A stretch of DNA of 64,000 nucleotides, from the NCBI RefSeq assembly GCF_014654365.1, contig NZ_BNAY01000002.1:1055728-1119727 (forward strand). Direction: 5' to 3'. Positions 38,029-49,784 of this stretch are shown piece by piece. Positions within the stretch are counted from its first letter, which is position 1. Each line of letters starts with the position of its first letter. Both the position numbers and the translations under genes were made by a program. This stretch comes from Amycolatopsis oliviviridis (GTDB lineage Bacteria > Actinomycetota > Actinomycetes > Mycobacteriales > Pseudonocardiaceae). Below the pieces are notes generated by a model. The model saw only the letters and a program-made list of their open reading frames with translations, did not search any database and had not been told where the DNA came from.

Positions 38029-38081
38029 GCTATGAAGGGGCCTTTCATAGCAAATTTTGCTATGAAAGGCCCCTTCATAGC
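38029..38081. repeat. Inverted repeat C, perfect 26-bp arms
   Basis: Arms begin GCTATGAAGGGGCC and end at an A/T-rich centre (AAATTT) with essentially no loop. Each arm contains a nested inverted copy of GCTATGAA. It lies 20 bp from the YcaQ-like stop codon and is likely a terminator for that minus-strand gene. Confidence 0.85.
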
Positions 38082-38100
38082 AGCCGGGAGCGGGGCGGGA

Positions 38101-39321
38101 TCAGCGCACGAGGCGCGAGAGCACGGGAGCGAGATCGCCCCGATCCCCCACCGCGACCCCGTCCAGCCCCTGCCACTCGGCCATCAGCCTCAGCTCGCCC
38201 GCCAGCTCACTCGCGACCCGCGCGACGTCCACCCCGGGCTCGCTGAAGGCGCCCTGGACGCGAAGCACGCCAGCAGCCCGATCGCATTTGAGGTCGACCC
38301 GGCCGACGAGTTCGCCGTCGAGCAGGAACGGGAACACGTAATACCCGTAGATCCGCTTGGGCTCGGGAACGTAGATCTCGATGCGGTAGAAGAAGTCGAA
38401 GATGCGCTCGGTCCGGGCACGTTCCCAGATCAGCGGGTCGAACGGCGAAAGCAGCGCCCGGCCGGTGACCGTGCGAGGCGCCTTCGCCGCGACGTGCCGG
38501 TACGCCGGGGCGGGCCAGCCGTCGACGGTCACCGGTTCCAGCACCCCCGCGTCGACCAGTTCGGCCACCGCCCGCTTGCTGACGTCGGGGCCGAGCCGGT
38601 AGTAGTCCCGCAGGTCCGGTTCGGTACCGATGCCCAGCGCGACGGCCGCGCGAGTGATCAGTTCGCGAGCGCCCTCTTCGGGGCTCACCCGCCGCGACAG
38701 GATCTCCGGCGGCACGACGCGTTCGGTCAGGTCGTACAGCCGCTCGAACGACCGGCGCGTGCCGGTGGTCAGCTGCCCCATGCCGAACAGCCACTCGCAG
38801 GCCTTCTTGACCTCCGACCGCTCCCACCACGAGCCCGGCTTGTACCCGCCCGACTCGCTCTCCAGCGCCCGCTCGATACCGCCCGCGCCGATCGGTCCCT
38901 GTTCCTTGACCACGGCGAGGATGTCGTCCACCAGCTGAGGCGTCTGTTCCAGCACGCGCGCGTAGTTCGTCCACCAGCCCATGCGCTTCGCCCCGGACCG
39001 CAGCAGCGGCCAGTCCGCCACCGGCAGCAGGCTCGCCTCGTGCGCCCAGGATTCGACCAGCATCCGGGGTTTGCGCGCGGAATGGGACCACGCCGCGTCG
39101 TCCACCAGCGCGGGCTCGTACGCACCGAGCCGGGAGAAGATCGGCATGTAGTGCGCGCGGACCGCGACGTTCACCGAATCCAGTTGCAGCAACTGGGTTC
39201 GCGACAGCACGCGCTGCAGATGCCGTCTCGTCACCGCCCCGCTCGGACGTGCTTCGGCGAATCCCTGCGCGGCCAGGGCGATCCGGCGCGCGACCGGCCC
39301 GCTGATGGTCGAAGTGCTCAT
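38101..39321 (-). CDS. YcaQ/AlkX-like winged-helix DNA glycosylase
   Basis: Member of the HTH_42 family of interstrand-crosslink glycosylases (YcaQ/AlkZ). The 406-aa protein has tandem winged-helix domains. The catalytic Q-x-D/Q motif appears as QLDSVNV near residue 46, the QxD form seen in AlkX-type enzymes. The following 'RAHYMPIFSRLGAY' is conserved, and the C-terminal beta domain has 'LSPFDPLIWERARTERIFDFFYRIEIYVPEPKRIYGYYVFPFLLDGELVGRVDLK'. Expected to unhook alkylated bases or crosslinks, which suits an antibiotic-producing genus. Start chosen at ATG 39321; two upstream in-frame ATGs are possible. Confidence 0.85.
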   Translation of the reverse strand: MSTSTISGPVARRIALAAQGFAEARPSGAVTRRHLQRVLSRTQLLQLDSVNVAVRAHYMPIFSRLGAYEPALVDDAAWSHSARKPRMLVESWAHEASLLPVADWPLLRSGAKRMGWWTNYARVLEQTPQLVDDILAVVKEQGPIGAGGIERALESESGGYKPGSWWERSEVKKACEWLFGMGQLTTGTRRSFERLYDLTERVVPPEILSRRVSPEEGARELITRAAVALGIGTEPDLRDYYRLGPDVSKRAVAELVDAGVLEPVTVDGWPAPAYRHVAAKAPRTVTGRALLSPFDPLIWERARTERIFDFFYRIEIYVPEPKRIYGYYVFPFLLDGELVGRVDLKCDRAAGVLRVQGAFSEPGVDVARVASELAGELRLMAEWQGLDGVAVGDRGDLAPVLSRLVR

Positions 39322-39380
39322 CGTGCGCATGGTGCCATCCGCCACCGACAGTTTTCGGCCCTCCGGCTACATTGCCTGCC

Positions 39381-39941
39381 ATGGCCGCCGCCGAAGTCCG
39401 CCCAGCAGTCTTGTCCGACGCCCCCGAGATCGCCCGCATCCAGCGCGATACCTGGCAAAGCGCCTACACGGAGCTGCTCGGCGAAGCGGCCGTCGCCGAG
39501 CTCGACGTCGTGGAACTCGAAAAGACCTGGGCCGAAACGATCGAATACCCGGGCACGCGCGTCTTCCTCGCCACCGAAGGCGAGTTCACCGTCGGTTTCT
39601 GCGTCGCCGGCCGGGCTCCGGAGAGCGAGGTGGCCACCGCCGACGGATCGCTCCCCGACGACGCCTCGACGACCGCGCTCATCACCTCGCTGCTGGTCGA
39701 GCCCCGCTGGGGACGGCGCGGGCACGCGGGACGGCTGCTGGCGAACGCGTCCGCCTGGCTGCGCTCGGACGGCGCCACCCGCGGGATCAGCTGGGTCGCC
39801 CAGACCGATCACGCGTCACTGGGCTTCTTCCGCCGCGCGGGCTGGTCCCCCGACGGAACCGTCCGCATCCTCGACACCGGCAGCACGAACGTGCGCGAAG
39901 TCCGGCTCACCGGCGGCCTCGACCTCGAACTCACTCCCTGA
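39381..39941 (+). CDS. GNAT family N-acetyltransferase
   Basis: A 186-aa acetyltransferase starting 'AEVRPAVLSDAPEIARIQRDTWQSAY'. The acetyl-CoA-binding motif is LITSLLVEPRWGRRGHAGRLLANASAWLRS (about residues 110-140). The family end is 'TDHASLGFFRRAGWSPDG'. Substrate unknown. It is divergent from the YcaQ-like gene by 59 bp. Its last 126 bp overlap the convergent GtrA gene. Confidence 0.85.
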   Translation: MAAAEVRPAVLSDAPEIARIQRDTWQSAYTELLGEAAVAELDVVELEKTWAETIEYPGTRVFLATEGEFTVGFCVAGRAPESEVATADGSLPDDASTTALITSLLVEPRWGRRGHAGRLLANASAWLRSDGATRGISWVAQTDHASLGFFRRAGWSPDGTVRILDTGSTNVREVRLTGGLDLELTP

Positions 39942-40415
39942 CTTCGCGAACACGACCCAGCGCATCACCGAGTACATGAAGACGCCCTCGCACGCCCCGG
40001 CGATGAGCCGGGAAAGGCGGTAGTCGACGCCGAGCGCGGCCAGTCCCGCGCCGACGCCGAGCAGGAACGCCAGATAGTTGATGACGATCGCGATGACGTA
40101 GAGCACCGCCTGCCTGCCGACGGGCGCGTGCGAGCGGAAGTTCATGCTGCGGTTCAGCACGAAGCTCAGCCCGAACGCCACTCCGTAGGCGAGCGTGATC
40201 GCCAGCCACACCGGCAGCCCGAGCCAGCCGCGAAGCAGGGTCAGCAGAAGCAGGTCGACCCCGAAGGTGAACCCGTTGATGAGCGCGAAACCGAGGAAAC
40301 TCGGCGCCACCAGCCGGGAAAGCCCGAAGGGGAGGCGCCGGACCACGGCCGCGCAGAAGTCGGCGAAACGATCCGCGAAACCCTTGCCGCGGACCGCGTC
40401 GTGCACGTCGGCCAC
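39816..40415 (-). CDS. GtrA family membrane protein with long antisense-overlapping tail
   Basis: A 199-aa protein with four membrane spans typical of GtrA: 'FLGFALINGFTFGVDLLLLTLL', 'PVWLAITLAYGVAFGLSFVLNRSMNFR', 'VLYVIAIVINYLAFLLGVGAGL' and 'AGACEGVFMYSVMRWVVF'. GtrA proteins help move lipid-linked sugars across the membrane. After 'VVFAKSG' there are about 40 acidic/Gly/Ala residues lying opposite the acetyltransferase gene. That tail is atypical and may be a by-product of losing the original stop. Confidence 0.82.
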   Translation of the reverse strand: MADVHDAVRGKGFADRFADFCAAVVRRLPFGLSRLVAPSFLGFALINGFTFGVDLLLLTLLRGWLGLPVWLAITLAYGVAFGLSFVLNRSMNFRSHAPVGRQAVLYVIAIVINYLAFLLGVGAGLAALGVDYRLSRLIAGACEGVFMYSVMRWVVFAKSGSEFEVEAAGEPDFAHVRAAGVEDADGSVGGPARAAEEAQ

Positions 40416-40564
40416 GGCTTCAGCATGGCAGCGGCAGGTGGCCGCGAGCCGACGAACAGGTGATCTTCTGGTGCGCGCCGGAGTCCGGTAACGGGGGCTG
40501 GCCCCAGTGCGACCCGTATTTCAACTGATAACTTGGAGAGAACGAAGATAACGGGGAGGCAACG

Positions 40565-41086
40565 ATGGTGGGCTGGTTGCTCCTGTCGTTCGGCGTCGCC
40601 TTCGGTTCCGCGATCCTTCCCATCGTCAGCATCGAGATGTTCCTCATCGGCCTGTGCGCGAGCGAGCCGACGCTGCCGTGGCTACTGCTCGGCGCCGTCG
40701 TCGCGGCCGGTCAGGTCGGCGGGAAGACGCTCTACTACCTCGCCGCGAAGGGCACGATCAAGCTGCCGAAACCCCTGCACGACCGGCTGCACCGGGAGCG
40801 GCCGCCCACCCCGCGCCGGGAACGGTGGCGGGCGCGCACCAAGAAGATGCGGGCCCGGCTCGACGCGCTGCGTGAACGCTGCCACCGGCATCCGCACTGG
40901 ATGGCGGGCACGTACGGGGTGAGTTCGGTCCTCGGACTGCCGCCGTACATGGCCACGAGTGTGCTCGCGGGGCTGGTGCGGATGCCGCTGGCGAGCTTCC
41001 TGGCCACCGGCTTCCTGGGCCGCTGGCTGCGGTTCAGCCTGCTGGCCGCCTCACCCGCCCTGTTCGCCGGCTGGTTCCACTACTGA
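40565..41086 (+). CDS. Small DedA/YqaA-like (VTT domain) membrane protein
   Basis: A 173-aa protein with N-terminal spans (LLLSFGVAFGSAILPIVSIEMFLIG, WLLLGAVVAAGQVGGKTLYYLA). A strongly basic central loop rich in Arg, His and Pro (residues 65-115) follows, then C-terminal spans (SSVLGLPPYMATSVLAGLVRMPLASFLATGFLGRWLRF). The glycine/proline pattern 'VLGLPP...LAGLVRMPLASFL' is typical of VTT/DedA proteins, which act in lipid scrambling or envelope homeostasis. GGGGAGGC precedes the ATG by 3-4 bases. Confidence 0.75.
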   Translation: MVGWLLLSFGVAFGSAILPIVSIEMFLIGLCASEPTLPWLLLGAVVAAGQVGGKTLYYLAAKGTIKLPKPLHDRLHRERPPTPRRERWRARTKKMRARLDALRERCHRHPHWMAGTYGVSSVLGLPPYMATSVLAGLVRMPLASFLATGFLGRWLRFSLLAASPALFAGWFHY

Positions 41087-41090
41087 CCTC

Positions 41091-41191
41091 ACGCATTTAG
41101 TCCTCTAAATGCGTGACCTGCGGGTAGCCCCCTCACGCATTTCGTCCTCTAAATGCGGGGCCTCGGGGTGCCCACTCGCGCATTCAGAGGA

Positions 41192-41202
<11 letters not shown>
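41091..41202. repeat. Three 22-24-bp palindromes of the CGCATT(T/C)-TCCTCT family
   Basis: Copies at 41091-41114, 41136-41158 and 41179-41202 share the core CGCATTTNGTCCTCT followed by its complement, each a compact hairpin. The first begins 4 bp after the VTT gene stop. The third contains the TAG stop codon (41192-41194) of the minus-strand TPR-like gene. Confidence 0.9.
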
Positions 41203-43818
<2,616 letters not shown>

Positions 43819-43842
43819 TTCACATCGGTTCTGGCAGGACTA

Positions 43843-46092
43843 CTACGCGTCGGCCTTCGGGGCCTCGGCCTTGTCGCCCTCGGCGGGCTTCTCGGCGGCG
43901 TCGTCTTCCTTGACCACGATCAGGCTGATCTTGCCGCGGTTGTCGATGTCGGCGATCTCGACGCGGAGCTTGTCGCCCACGTTGACCACGTCCTCGACCT
44001 TGGCGATCCGCTTGCCGTTGCCCAGCTTCGAGATGTGCACCAAGCCGTCCTTGCCCGGCAGCAGCGAGACGAACGCGCCGAACGCGGCCGTCTTCACCAC
44101 GGTGCCGAGGAAGCGCTCGCCGACCTTGGGCAGCTGCGGGTTGGCGATGGCGTTGATCTTGTCGATCGCCGCCTCCGCCGACGGGCCGTCGGCCGCGCCC
44201 ACGTAGATCGTGCCGTCGTCCTCGATGGAGATGTCGGCGCCGGTCTCCTCGGTGATCGAGTTGATCATCTTGCCCTTCGGGCCGATGACCTCGCCGATCT
44301 TGTCCACCGGGATCTTCACGCTGGTGACGCGCGGGGCGTACGGGCTCATCTCGTCCGGGCCGTCGATCGCCTCGGCGATGACCTCCAGGATGGTGAGGCG
44401 AGCGTCCTTCGCCTGCTTCAGCGCGGCCGCGAGGACCTCCGACGGGATGCCGTCGAGCTTCGTGTCGAGCTGGAGCGCGGTGATGATGTCCTTGGTGCCG
44501 GCGACCTTGAAGTCCATGTCGCCCATGGCGTCCTCGGCACCGAGGATGTCGGTCAGCGCGACGTAGCGGGTCTCGCCGTCGACCTCGTCGGAGATCAGGC
44601 CCATGGCGATGCCGGCGACCGGCGCCTTCAGCGGGACACCCGCGTTCAGCAGACCCATGGTCGAGGCGCAGACCGAGCCCATCGAGGTGGAGCCGTTGGA
44701 GCCCAGCGCCTCGGAGACCTGGCGGATCGCGTACGGGAACTCGTCCCGCTTCGGCAGAACCGGGACCAGGGCGCGCTCGGCGAGCATGCCGTGGCCGATC
44801 TCGCGCCGCTTCGGCGAACCGACGCGGCCGGTCTCGCCGGTGGAGAACGGCGGGAAGTTGTAGTGGTGCAGGTACCGCTTCGTGGTCTCCGGGGAGAGCG
44901 AGTCGATCTGCTGCTCCATGCGGAGCATGTTCAGCGTGGTGACGCCCAGGATCTGGGTTTCACCGCGCTCGAACAGCGCGGAACCGTGCGCCCGCGGGAT
45001 CACGGCGACCTCGGCGGCGAGCGAGCGGATGTCGGTCAGGCCGCGGCCGTCCATGCGGATCTTGTCCGTGAGGACGCGCTTGCGCATGATCTTCTTCGAC
45101 AGGGCCTTGAACGCCGCGCCGATCTCCTTCTCACGGCCCTGGAAGGCTTCGCCCTCGCCCAGGCCGATCTTCTCCAGCACCGCGGTCTTGACCTGGTCGG
45201 TCGCGTTGTCACGGTCCTGCTTGCCCGCGATGGTCAGGGCGTTGGCGAGGTCGTCGGTCGCGATGGCGGCGACGGCGTCGAACGCGTCCTGCTCGTAGGC
45301 GAGGAAGACCGGGAACTCACCGGTCGGCTTGGCGGCCAGCTCGGCCAGCTGCTGCTGGGCCTCGCACAACACCTTGATGAACGGCTTGGCGGCTTCGAGG
45401 CCCTCGGCGACGGCGATCTCGTCCGGCGCCTTGCCACCCGCGGCGATCAGGTCGAGCGTCTGCTCGGTGCCCTCGGCCTCGACCATCATGATCGCGACGT
45501 CGTCACCGACGATGCGACCGGCGACCACCATGTTGAAGGTGGCCTCTTCCAGCTGCTTCCAGGTCGGGAACGCGACCCACTGGCCGTCGATCAGGGCGAC
45601 GCGGACGCCACCGACCGGGCCCGAGAACGGCAGGCCGGCGATCTGCGTCGAGGCCGAGGCCGCGTTGATCGCGAGGACGTCGTACGGGTCCTCGGGGTTG
45701 AGGCTCTGGACGGTGATGACGACCTGGATCTCGTTGCGGAGACCGTCGGCGAACGACGGGCGCAGCGGCCGGTCGATCAGGCGGCAGGTCAGGATCGCGT
45801 CGGTCGACGGGCGGCCCTCGCGACGGAAGAACGCGCCGGGGATGCGTCCGGCGGCGTACATCCGCTCCTCGACGTCCACGGTCAGCGGGAAGAAGTCGAA
45901 GTGGTCCTTCGGGTGCTTCGACGCGGTGGTCGCCGAGAGCAGCATGGTCTCTTCGTCGAGGTACGCGACGACGGCGCCGGCGGCCTGACGGGCCAGGCGG
46001 CCGGTCTCGAAGCGAACGGTGCGGGTGCCGAAACGGCCGTTGTCGATCACGGCTTCGGTTTCGTGCACGGTGACTCCGGTGGAGTCGGTCAT
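43843..46092 (-). CDS. pnp: Polyribonucleotide nucleotidyltransferase
   Basis: Phosphorolytic 3'-5' exoribonuclease (PNPase) and, in actinobacteria, the main poly(A)/heteropolymer tail synthase. The 749-aa protein has two RNase PH domains (first from '[17 protein letters not shown]', second with '[21 protein letters not shown]' and '[11 protein letters not shown]'). A KH domain ([18 protein letters not shown]) and an S1 domain ([31 protein letters not shown]) follow, with an acidic tail. ATG 46092 is the family start. It lies downstream of rpsO with a structured leader between. Confidence 0.96.
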   Translation of the reverse strand: MTDSTGVTVHETEAVIDNGRFGTRTVRFETGRLARQAAGAVVAYLDEETMLLSATTASKHPKDHFDFFPLTVDVEERMYAAGRIPGAFFRREGRPSTDAILTCRLIDRPLRPSFADGLRNEIQVVITVQSLNPEDPYDVLAINAASASTQIAGLPFSGPVGGVRVALIDGQWVAFPTWKQLEEATFNMVVAGRIVGDDVAIMMVEAEGTEQTLDLIAAGGKAPDEIAVAEGLEAAKPFIKVLCEAQQQLAELAAKPTGEFPVFLAYEQDAFDAVAAIATDDLANALTIAGKQDRDNATDQVKTAVLEKIGLGEGEAFQGREKEIGAAFKALSKKIMRKRVLTDKIRMDGRGLTDIRSLAAEVAVIPRAHGSALFERGETQILGVTTLNMLRMEQQIDSLSPETTKRYLHHYNFPPFSTGETGRVGSPKRREIGHGMLAERALVPVLPKRDEFPYAIRQVSEALGSNGSTSMGSVCASTMGLLNAGVPLKAPVAGIAMGLISDEVDGETRYVALTDILGAEDAMGDMDFKVAGTKDIITALQLDTKLDGIPSEVLAAALKQAKDARLTILEVIAEAIDGPDEMSPYAPRVTSVKIPVDKIGEVIGPKGKMINSITEETGADISIEDDGTIYVGAADGPSAEAAIDKINAIANPQLPKVGERFLGTVVKTAAFGAFVSLLPGKDGLVHISKLGNGKRIAKVEDVVNVGDKLRVEIADIDNRGKISLIVVKEDDAAEKPAEGDKAEAPKADA

Positions 46093-46139
46093 AGGGTGTA
46101 TCTCCTCTTTTGATCCTCTGTAACGGCGCGAGTCTCCCA

Positions 46140-46250
46140 CCCTGGGACCTGTTTCGCCTGCGGACGCTCGAGGAGTGAGGCCGGTCTTCGATCGAAGCCC
46201 CCGGGCCGTTGCCCGGGAACCACTACCGAGGACCGGCGGACGGTTCCTCG
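46140..46250 (-). ncRNA. Actino-pnp RNA motif in the pnp leader
   Basis: The 231-bp rpsO-pnp spacer contains nested stems: the palindrome CTTCGATCGAAG (46186-46197), CCCGGGC/GCCCGGG (46200-46216) and an outer GCCGGTC/GACCGGC pair (46180-46186 with 46231-46237). Position and layout match the Actino-pnp element known upstream of actinobacterial pnp, thought to mediate autoregulation of PNPase. Identification rests on position and structure; no covariance search was possible. Confidence 0.7.
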
Positions 46251-46279
46251 TGCGCGCTCGCGCCGTGTGTTTTCTTAGA

Positions 46280-46316
46280 CCGAGGGGGAGCGACCGACGT
46301 GGTCACTCCCCCTCGG
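46280..46316 (-). terminator. Hairpin downstream of rpsO
   Basis: CCGAGGGGGAG (46280-46290) and its exact complement (46306-46316) begin 8 bp after the rpsO stop. It may end the rpsO transcript or act as an RNase processing site before pnp. Confidence 0.7.
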
Positions 46317-46323
46317 GTTCAAG

Positions 46324-46593
46324 CTATCGGCGCAGGCCGAGGCGCTGGATCAGCGCACGGTAACGCTCGATGTCCACCTTCATCACGTAGTTCAGCAGCC
46401 GGCGGCGGCGGCCGACCAGCAGCAGAAGCCCGCGACGGGAGTGGTGGTCGTGCTTGTGAGCCTTGAGGTGCTCGGTGAGGCCGACGATGCGCTTGGTCAG
46501 CAGCGCGACCTGGGCCTCGGGGGATCCGGTGTCCGAGTCGTGCACGCCGTACTCGGCAAGGATCGACTTCTTCTCTTCGGTGGACAAAGCCAC
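46324..46593 (-). CDS. rpsO: 30S ribosomal protein S15
   Basis: Primary 16S rRNA-binding protein of the small subunit platform, 89 aa, normal length. Conserved blocks: '[19 protein letters not shown]', '[29 protein letters not shown]' and '[13 protein letters not shown]'. The spacing to pnp (231 bp) holds a hairpin and the Actino-pnp leader. A 128-bp upstream gap should hold its promoter. Confidence 0.97.
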   Translation of the reverse strand: MALSTEEKKSILAEYGVHDSDTGSPEAQVALLTKRIVGLTEHLKAHKHDHHSRRGLLLLVGRRRRLLNYVMKVDIERYRALIQRLGLRR

Positions 46594-46721
46594 AGTGGTG
46601 CTCCTAGATATTCTGTGCCGTGCGGCCCGGACGATGCTTCACGCCGGGTGAGACGGTCACGGCCGCCACGGACTGCAGCCGGACCCGATCATCGAGGTTA
46701 CCAGCCTCGTGATCAGCGGCT

Positions 46722-47231
46722 TCAGGCGCGGGCGTGGTTCAACGCGTACGACCGGATCACCCGGTAGCGCGACACGCCTTGCTCACGGTCACTGCTCATC
46801 AGCACGGCTTCGGTCGCCGTCCAAGTCTCACTGGTGAACCCGGCCAGCCGCTCCTCCCACGCGCTCGCGGCGTCCGGCCGGTCGCGGGGGAAGCGGGCCA
46901 GTGTCAGGTGGGCCACGTACGGCCTGCCCTCACTCTCCGCGCCGGCCTTGACGGCCAGCTCGTGGAGCCCGGTTCCGGTGACACTCAACCACAGGACCCC
47001 GGGGAATGTCGCGGCCTTTTCCAGCCGGAGGTCGATCGGCTCCGCGCCGGCCAGCCTTCCGGCCAGCCATTCGCCCCGCTCGGCCGCGTCGCCGGCGCCG
47101 TAGAAACCGAGGGTGACGTGCCAGTTCTCACGCGCCGACCAGCGGAAACCGTCGTCTTCGGGCGTACCCACCGCGGCCGCGGCCTCGTCGAGGACGCCGT
47201 CCGGCGGGAGCAGAGCACTGAAAAGCAGCAT
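46722..47231 (-). CDS. thpR: RNA 2',3'-cyclic phosphodiesterase (2H family)
   Basis: A 169-aa 2H phosphoesterase (formerly 2'-5' RNA ligase). It has the two signature H-x-T motifs: HVTLGF near residue 38 and HLTLARF near 108. Opening and central segments 'RWSARENWHVTLGFYG' and 'LRLEKAATFPGVLWLSV' fit the family. It hydrolyses 2',3'-cyclic phosphates at RNA ends. It starts 4 bp after the XRE regulator gene on the same strand, so probably one transcript. Confidence 0.88.
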   Translation of the reverse strand: MLLFSALLPPDGVLDEAAAAVGTPEDDGFRWSARENWHVTLGFYGAGDAAERGEWLAGRLAGAEPIDLRLEKAATFPGVLWLSVTGTGLHELAVKAGAESEGRPYVAHLTLARFPRDRPDAASAWEERLAGFTSETWTATEAVLMSSDREQGVSRYRVIRSYALNHARA

Positions 47232-47235
47232 GGCG

Positions 47236-47715
47236 TCAGGAGTGCTTGGCCGCCCGGCGCAGCAGATCCGCCAGGGACGGGAAGTCGTCGTCGAGCAGCT
47301 TCGCGGCCTCGGTGAGGTCTTCGTCCTCGCCGATGTCGCGCAGCGCCACGAGCACGCCCTGGTCGTCGGCGACGGCGCCGACCGGGATGTTGTCCCGGCC
47401 CACCGTCGGCCGCGAGTCGCGGACGTCTTCCAAGGCCTCCTGCATGGCCTTCCGGTCCCCCGCGGCGACCGCCGGGACCAGGACCTTGCGTTCCAGCATG
47501 ATCATCTTGGCGAGCACGACCGGGTTGCCGATCTTCGCCCGGCGCCCGCTCATCACCTGGCTGAGCATGGGCGCGCTGATACCGAGGACCTCGGCGAGGA
47601 AGGCCTGAGAGATGTCGAAGGCGACGACAAGCCTTCGCACCCGATCGCCGAGTGGCTCCCCGTACCACTCCCTCTGCAGCGCGATGTTCCGCTGGACGAT
47701 CTTGTGGTCCTCCAC
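47236..47715 (-). CDS. Helix-turn-helix DNA-binding protein
   Basis: A 159-aa protein. The XRE-like helix-turn-helix is near residues 18-60 (LGDRVRRLVVAFDISQAFLAEVLGISAPMLSQVMSGRRAKIGNPVVLAKMIMLERKV). A C-terminal half follows without a recognised ligand domain. GTG 47715 has GGGGAG about 10 nt upstream. It is conserved next to ribF in related actinobacteria as far as I recall; target genes unknown. It is transcribed toward thpR. Confidence 0.78.
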   Translation of the reverse strand: MEDHKIVQRNIALQREWYGEPLGDRVRRLVVAFDISQAFLAEVLGISAPMLSQVMSGRRAKIGNPVVLAKMIMLERKVLVPAVAAGDRKAMQEALEDVRDSRPTVGRDNIPVGAVADDQGVLVALRDIGEDEDLTEAAKLLDDDFPSLADLLRRAAKHS

Positions 47716-47828
47716 CTGGTCCGCTCCCCTAACCGTCGAACGCCCTGCGCGGTCCGTGACATCTTGCCACCGAAACGCACCGTGACGGGTGTGTTTGTCG
47801 ATTCTCGTCCGGCTCCGTCCGGCGCCGG

Positions 47829-48791
47829 TCAGTCCTGCTCGCCCAGCATTTCCCTGGTCCGCGCGACGTCCTCGTCGATCTGTTCCACCAGACCTTCCGA
47901 CGTCGGGAACCGGACCTGATCCCGCAGCTTGGCAACGAAATCGAGCGCGACGTGCTGTCCGTAGAAATCCTCGTCGATGTCGAGGACGAAGGCCTCGACG
48001 GTGCGTTCCCGCCCCGAGAAGGTCGGGTTCGTCCCGACCGAGACGGCGGAGCGAAGCCGTCGGCCAGGATCCGACGAACGGGTGAACCAAGCGCTGTAGA
48101 CACCGTCGGCGGGCACCGCCGCGAACCGCGGCGTCGACAGGTTCGCCGTCGGGTAGCCGAGGTCGTGTCCCCGGCGGTCGCCCCGGACGACGATGCCCTC
48201 CAGCCGGTGCGGCCTGCCGAGCGCTTCGGACGCCGCGACGACGTCGCCGGCGTCGATGCACGAGCGGACGTAGGTCGAGGAGAACGTGATCTCGTTGTCC
48301 GCCTGTTCCTGCGCGAGCAGCCCCTGCAGTTCCGCGCCGTGCGCCACGAAACCGAACCGTTTCCCCAGGGTGCGCAGCAGGTCGACGTCACCGGCGGCCT
48401 TCGCGCCGAAGGTGAAGTTCTCCCCCACGATCACCGCGGCCGCGTGCAGTTTGTCCACCAGGACCTCGTGCACGAACTCGTGCGCGGTCAGCCGCGACAG
48501 TTCGAGGGTGAACGGCAGCACGCAGAAGACGTCCACGCCCAGGCCTTCGACCAGTTCAGCCTTGCGGCGCAACGTGGTCAGCTGCGCGGGATGGCTGCCC
48601 GGCCGGATCACCTCCGACGGATGCGGGTCGAAGGTCAGCACCACACTCGGCACGCCGCGTTCGGCGGCGGCGCGGACCGTCCTCGAGATCAGCTCCTGAT
48701 GCCCGCGATGCACGCCGTCGAAGACGCCGATCGTCACCACGCACCGTCCCCAGCTCCCGGGGAGGTCACCCAAACCACGCCAACGCTGCAC
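47829..48791 (-). CDS. ribF: Bifunctional riboflavin kinase/FAD synthetase
   Basis: Converts riboflavin to FMN and then FAD. The 320-aa protein has an N-terminal adenylyltransferase domain with 'TIGVFDGVHRGHQELI' (HxGH-like nucleotide site) and 'FSSTYVRSCIDAGDV'. The C-terminal kinase domain has 'RGHDLGYPTANL' and 'GTNPTFSGRERTVEAFVLD'. GTG 48791 starts the family sequence VQRWRGL. It is 40 bp downstream of truB, usually co-transcribed. Confidence 0.94.
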   Translation of the reverse strand: MQRWRGLGDLPGSWGRCVVTIGVFDGVHRGHQELISRTVRAAAERGVPSVVLTFDPHPSEVIRPGSHPAQLTTLRRKAELVEGLGVDVFCVLPFTLELSRLTAHEFVHEVLVDKLHAAAVIVGENFTFGAKAAGDVDLLRTLGKRFGFVAHGAELQGLLAQEQADNEITFSSTYVRSCIDAGDVVAASEALGRPHRLEGIVVRGDRRGHDLGYPTANLSTPRFAAVPADGVYSAWFTRSSDPGRRLRSAVSVGTNPTFSGRERTVEAFVLDIDEDFYGQHVALDFVAKLRDQVRFPTSEGLVEQIDEDVARTREMLGEQD

Positions 48792-48831
48792 TTGTAGCCC
48801 CGTCTCCTCCAGGCCTGCTCCGGTCACCACC

Positions 48832-49755
48832 CTAGGCCGGGAGCAAGACGACCACAGACCGGGCCAGTTCGCCTTCGTCCGCGGCGAGCGCGAGCACCCG
48901 GCCGTCGGGTCCGAACATCCCGTACGTGCCTTCGATCCCCGCCGCGGGCACCCTCTGTCCATATCGGACCGCCTGCGCCGCGCGGGCGTCGAGATCGCGG
49001 CGCGGGAACGCGGCGGCGACGGCGGCGTCGAGATCGAGCGAGAGCTCCGGCTTGTCTTCGAGCTGATCGAGCGTGCGGGCCTTGGCGAGCGTGAACGGCC
49101 CGACCGTGGTGCGCCGCAACGCGAGGAGGTGGCCGCCGACGCCGAGCCCGGCGCCGAGATCGCGGGCCAGCGCCCGGACGTAGGTCCCCGACGAACACTC
49201 GACGACGGCGTCGAGTTCGATCCGGCCCGCCTCGCGGCGGGTGGCGAGCAGATCGAAGCGGTGCACGGTGACCGGACGAGGCGGGATCACGACCTCTTCG
49301 CCGGCGCGGACGCGGGCGTACGCGCGCTTTCCGTCGATCTTGACCGCGCTGACCGCGCTCGGCACCTGCTGGATGTCACCGGTCAATGCGGCGATCCCGG
49401 CGGCGATCTCGTCGTCGGTGATCTTCCCGACGGCGTCCGCGGCGGCTTCGGCGATCGGTTCGCCCTCGGCGTCGTCGGTCGTCGTCGACAGTCCCAAAGA
49501 GAGGGTCGCGAGGTAGGTCTTGCGGTCCAGGGCGAGATGGCCGAGGAGTTTCGTCGCGCGTTCGATGCCGAGCACCAGGACACCGGTGGCCATCGGGTCG
49601 AGGGTGCCGGCATGCCCGACCTTGCGGGTGCCCATGAAGCGCCGCGCCCTGGCGACGACGTCGTGGGAGGTCATGCCGGACGGCTTGTCGACGATGACGA
49701 GACCGGGCGGCGGGGCGGGACGTTTCTTGGCTTGAGCCTGATTGGGGCGCGACAC
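48832..49755 (-). CDS. truB: tRNA pseudouridine(55) synthase
   Basis: Isomerises U55 in the T-loop of tRNAs. The 307-aa protein has the catalytic aspartate in KVGHAGTLDPMATGVLVLG (about residue 55), 'KTYLATLSLG' and 'SGTYVRALARDLG'. The C-terminal actinobacterial extension (about residues 225-307) contains no full PUA signature. GTG 49755 is the start. It is 29 bp downstream of the MFS gene on the same strand. Confidence 0.94.
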   Translation of the reverse strand: MSRPNQAQAKKRPAPPPGLVIVDKPSGMTSHDVVARARRFMGTRKVGHAGTLDPMATGVLVLGIERATKLLGHLALDRKTYLATLSLGLSTTTDDAEGEPIAEAAADAVGKITDDEIAAGIAALTGDIQQVPSAVSAVKIDGKRAYARVRAGEEVVIPPRPVTVHRFDLLATRREAGRIELDAVVECSSGTYVRALARDLGAGLGVGGHLLALRRTTVGPFTLAKARTLDQLEDKPELSLDLDAAVAAAFPRRDLDARAAQAVRYGQRVPAAGIEGTYGMFGPDGRVLALAADEGELARSVVVLLPA

Positions 49756-49784
49756 GGGCCGAACCCTATCTTTCGGGCCTTCGC

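Noticed and set aside
38029..38081. Attachment site of an integrated element
   Set aside because: No integrase, tRNA or duplicated flank; it is a symmetrical hairpin shared in style with other intergenic repeats.
44035..46113. 692-aa plus-strand open frame opposite pnp
   Set aside because: It is an antisense shadow of pnp with no domain and arginine/histidine/aspartate-rich composition.
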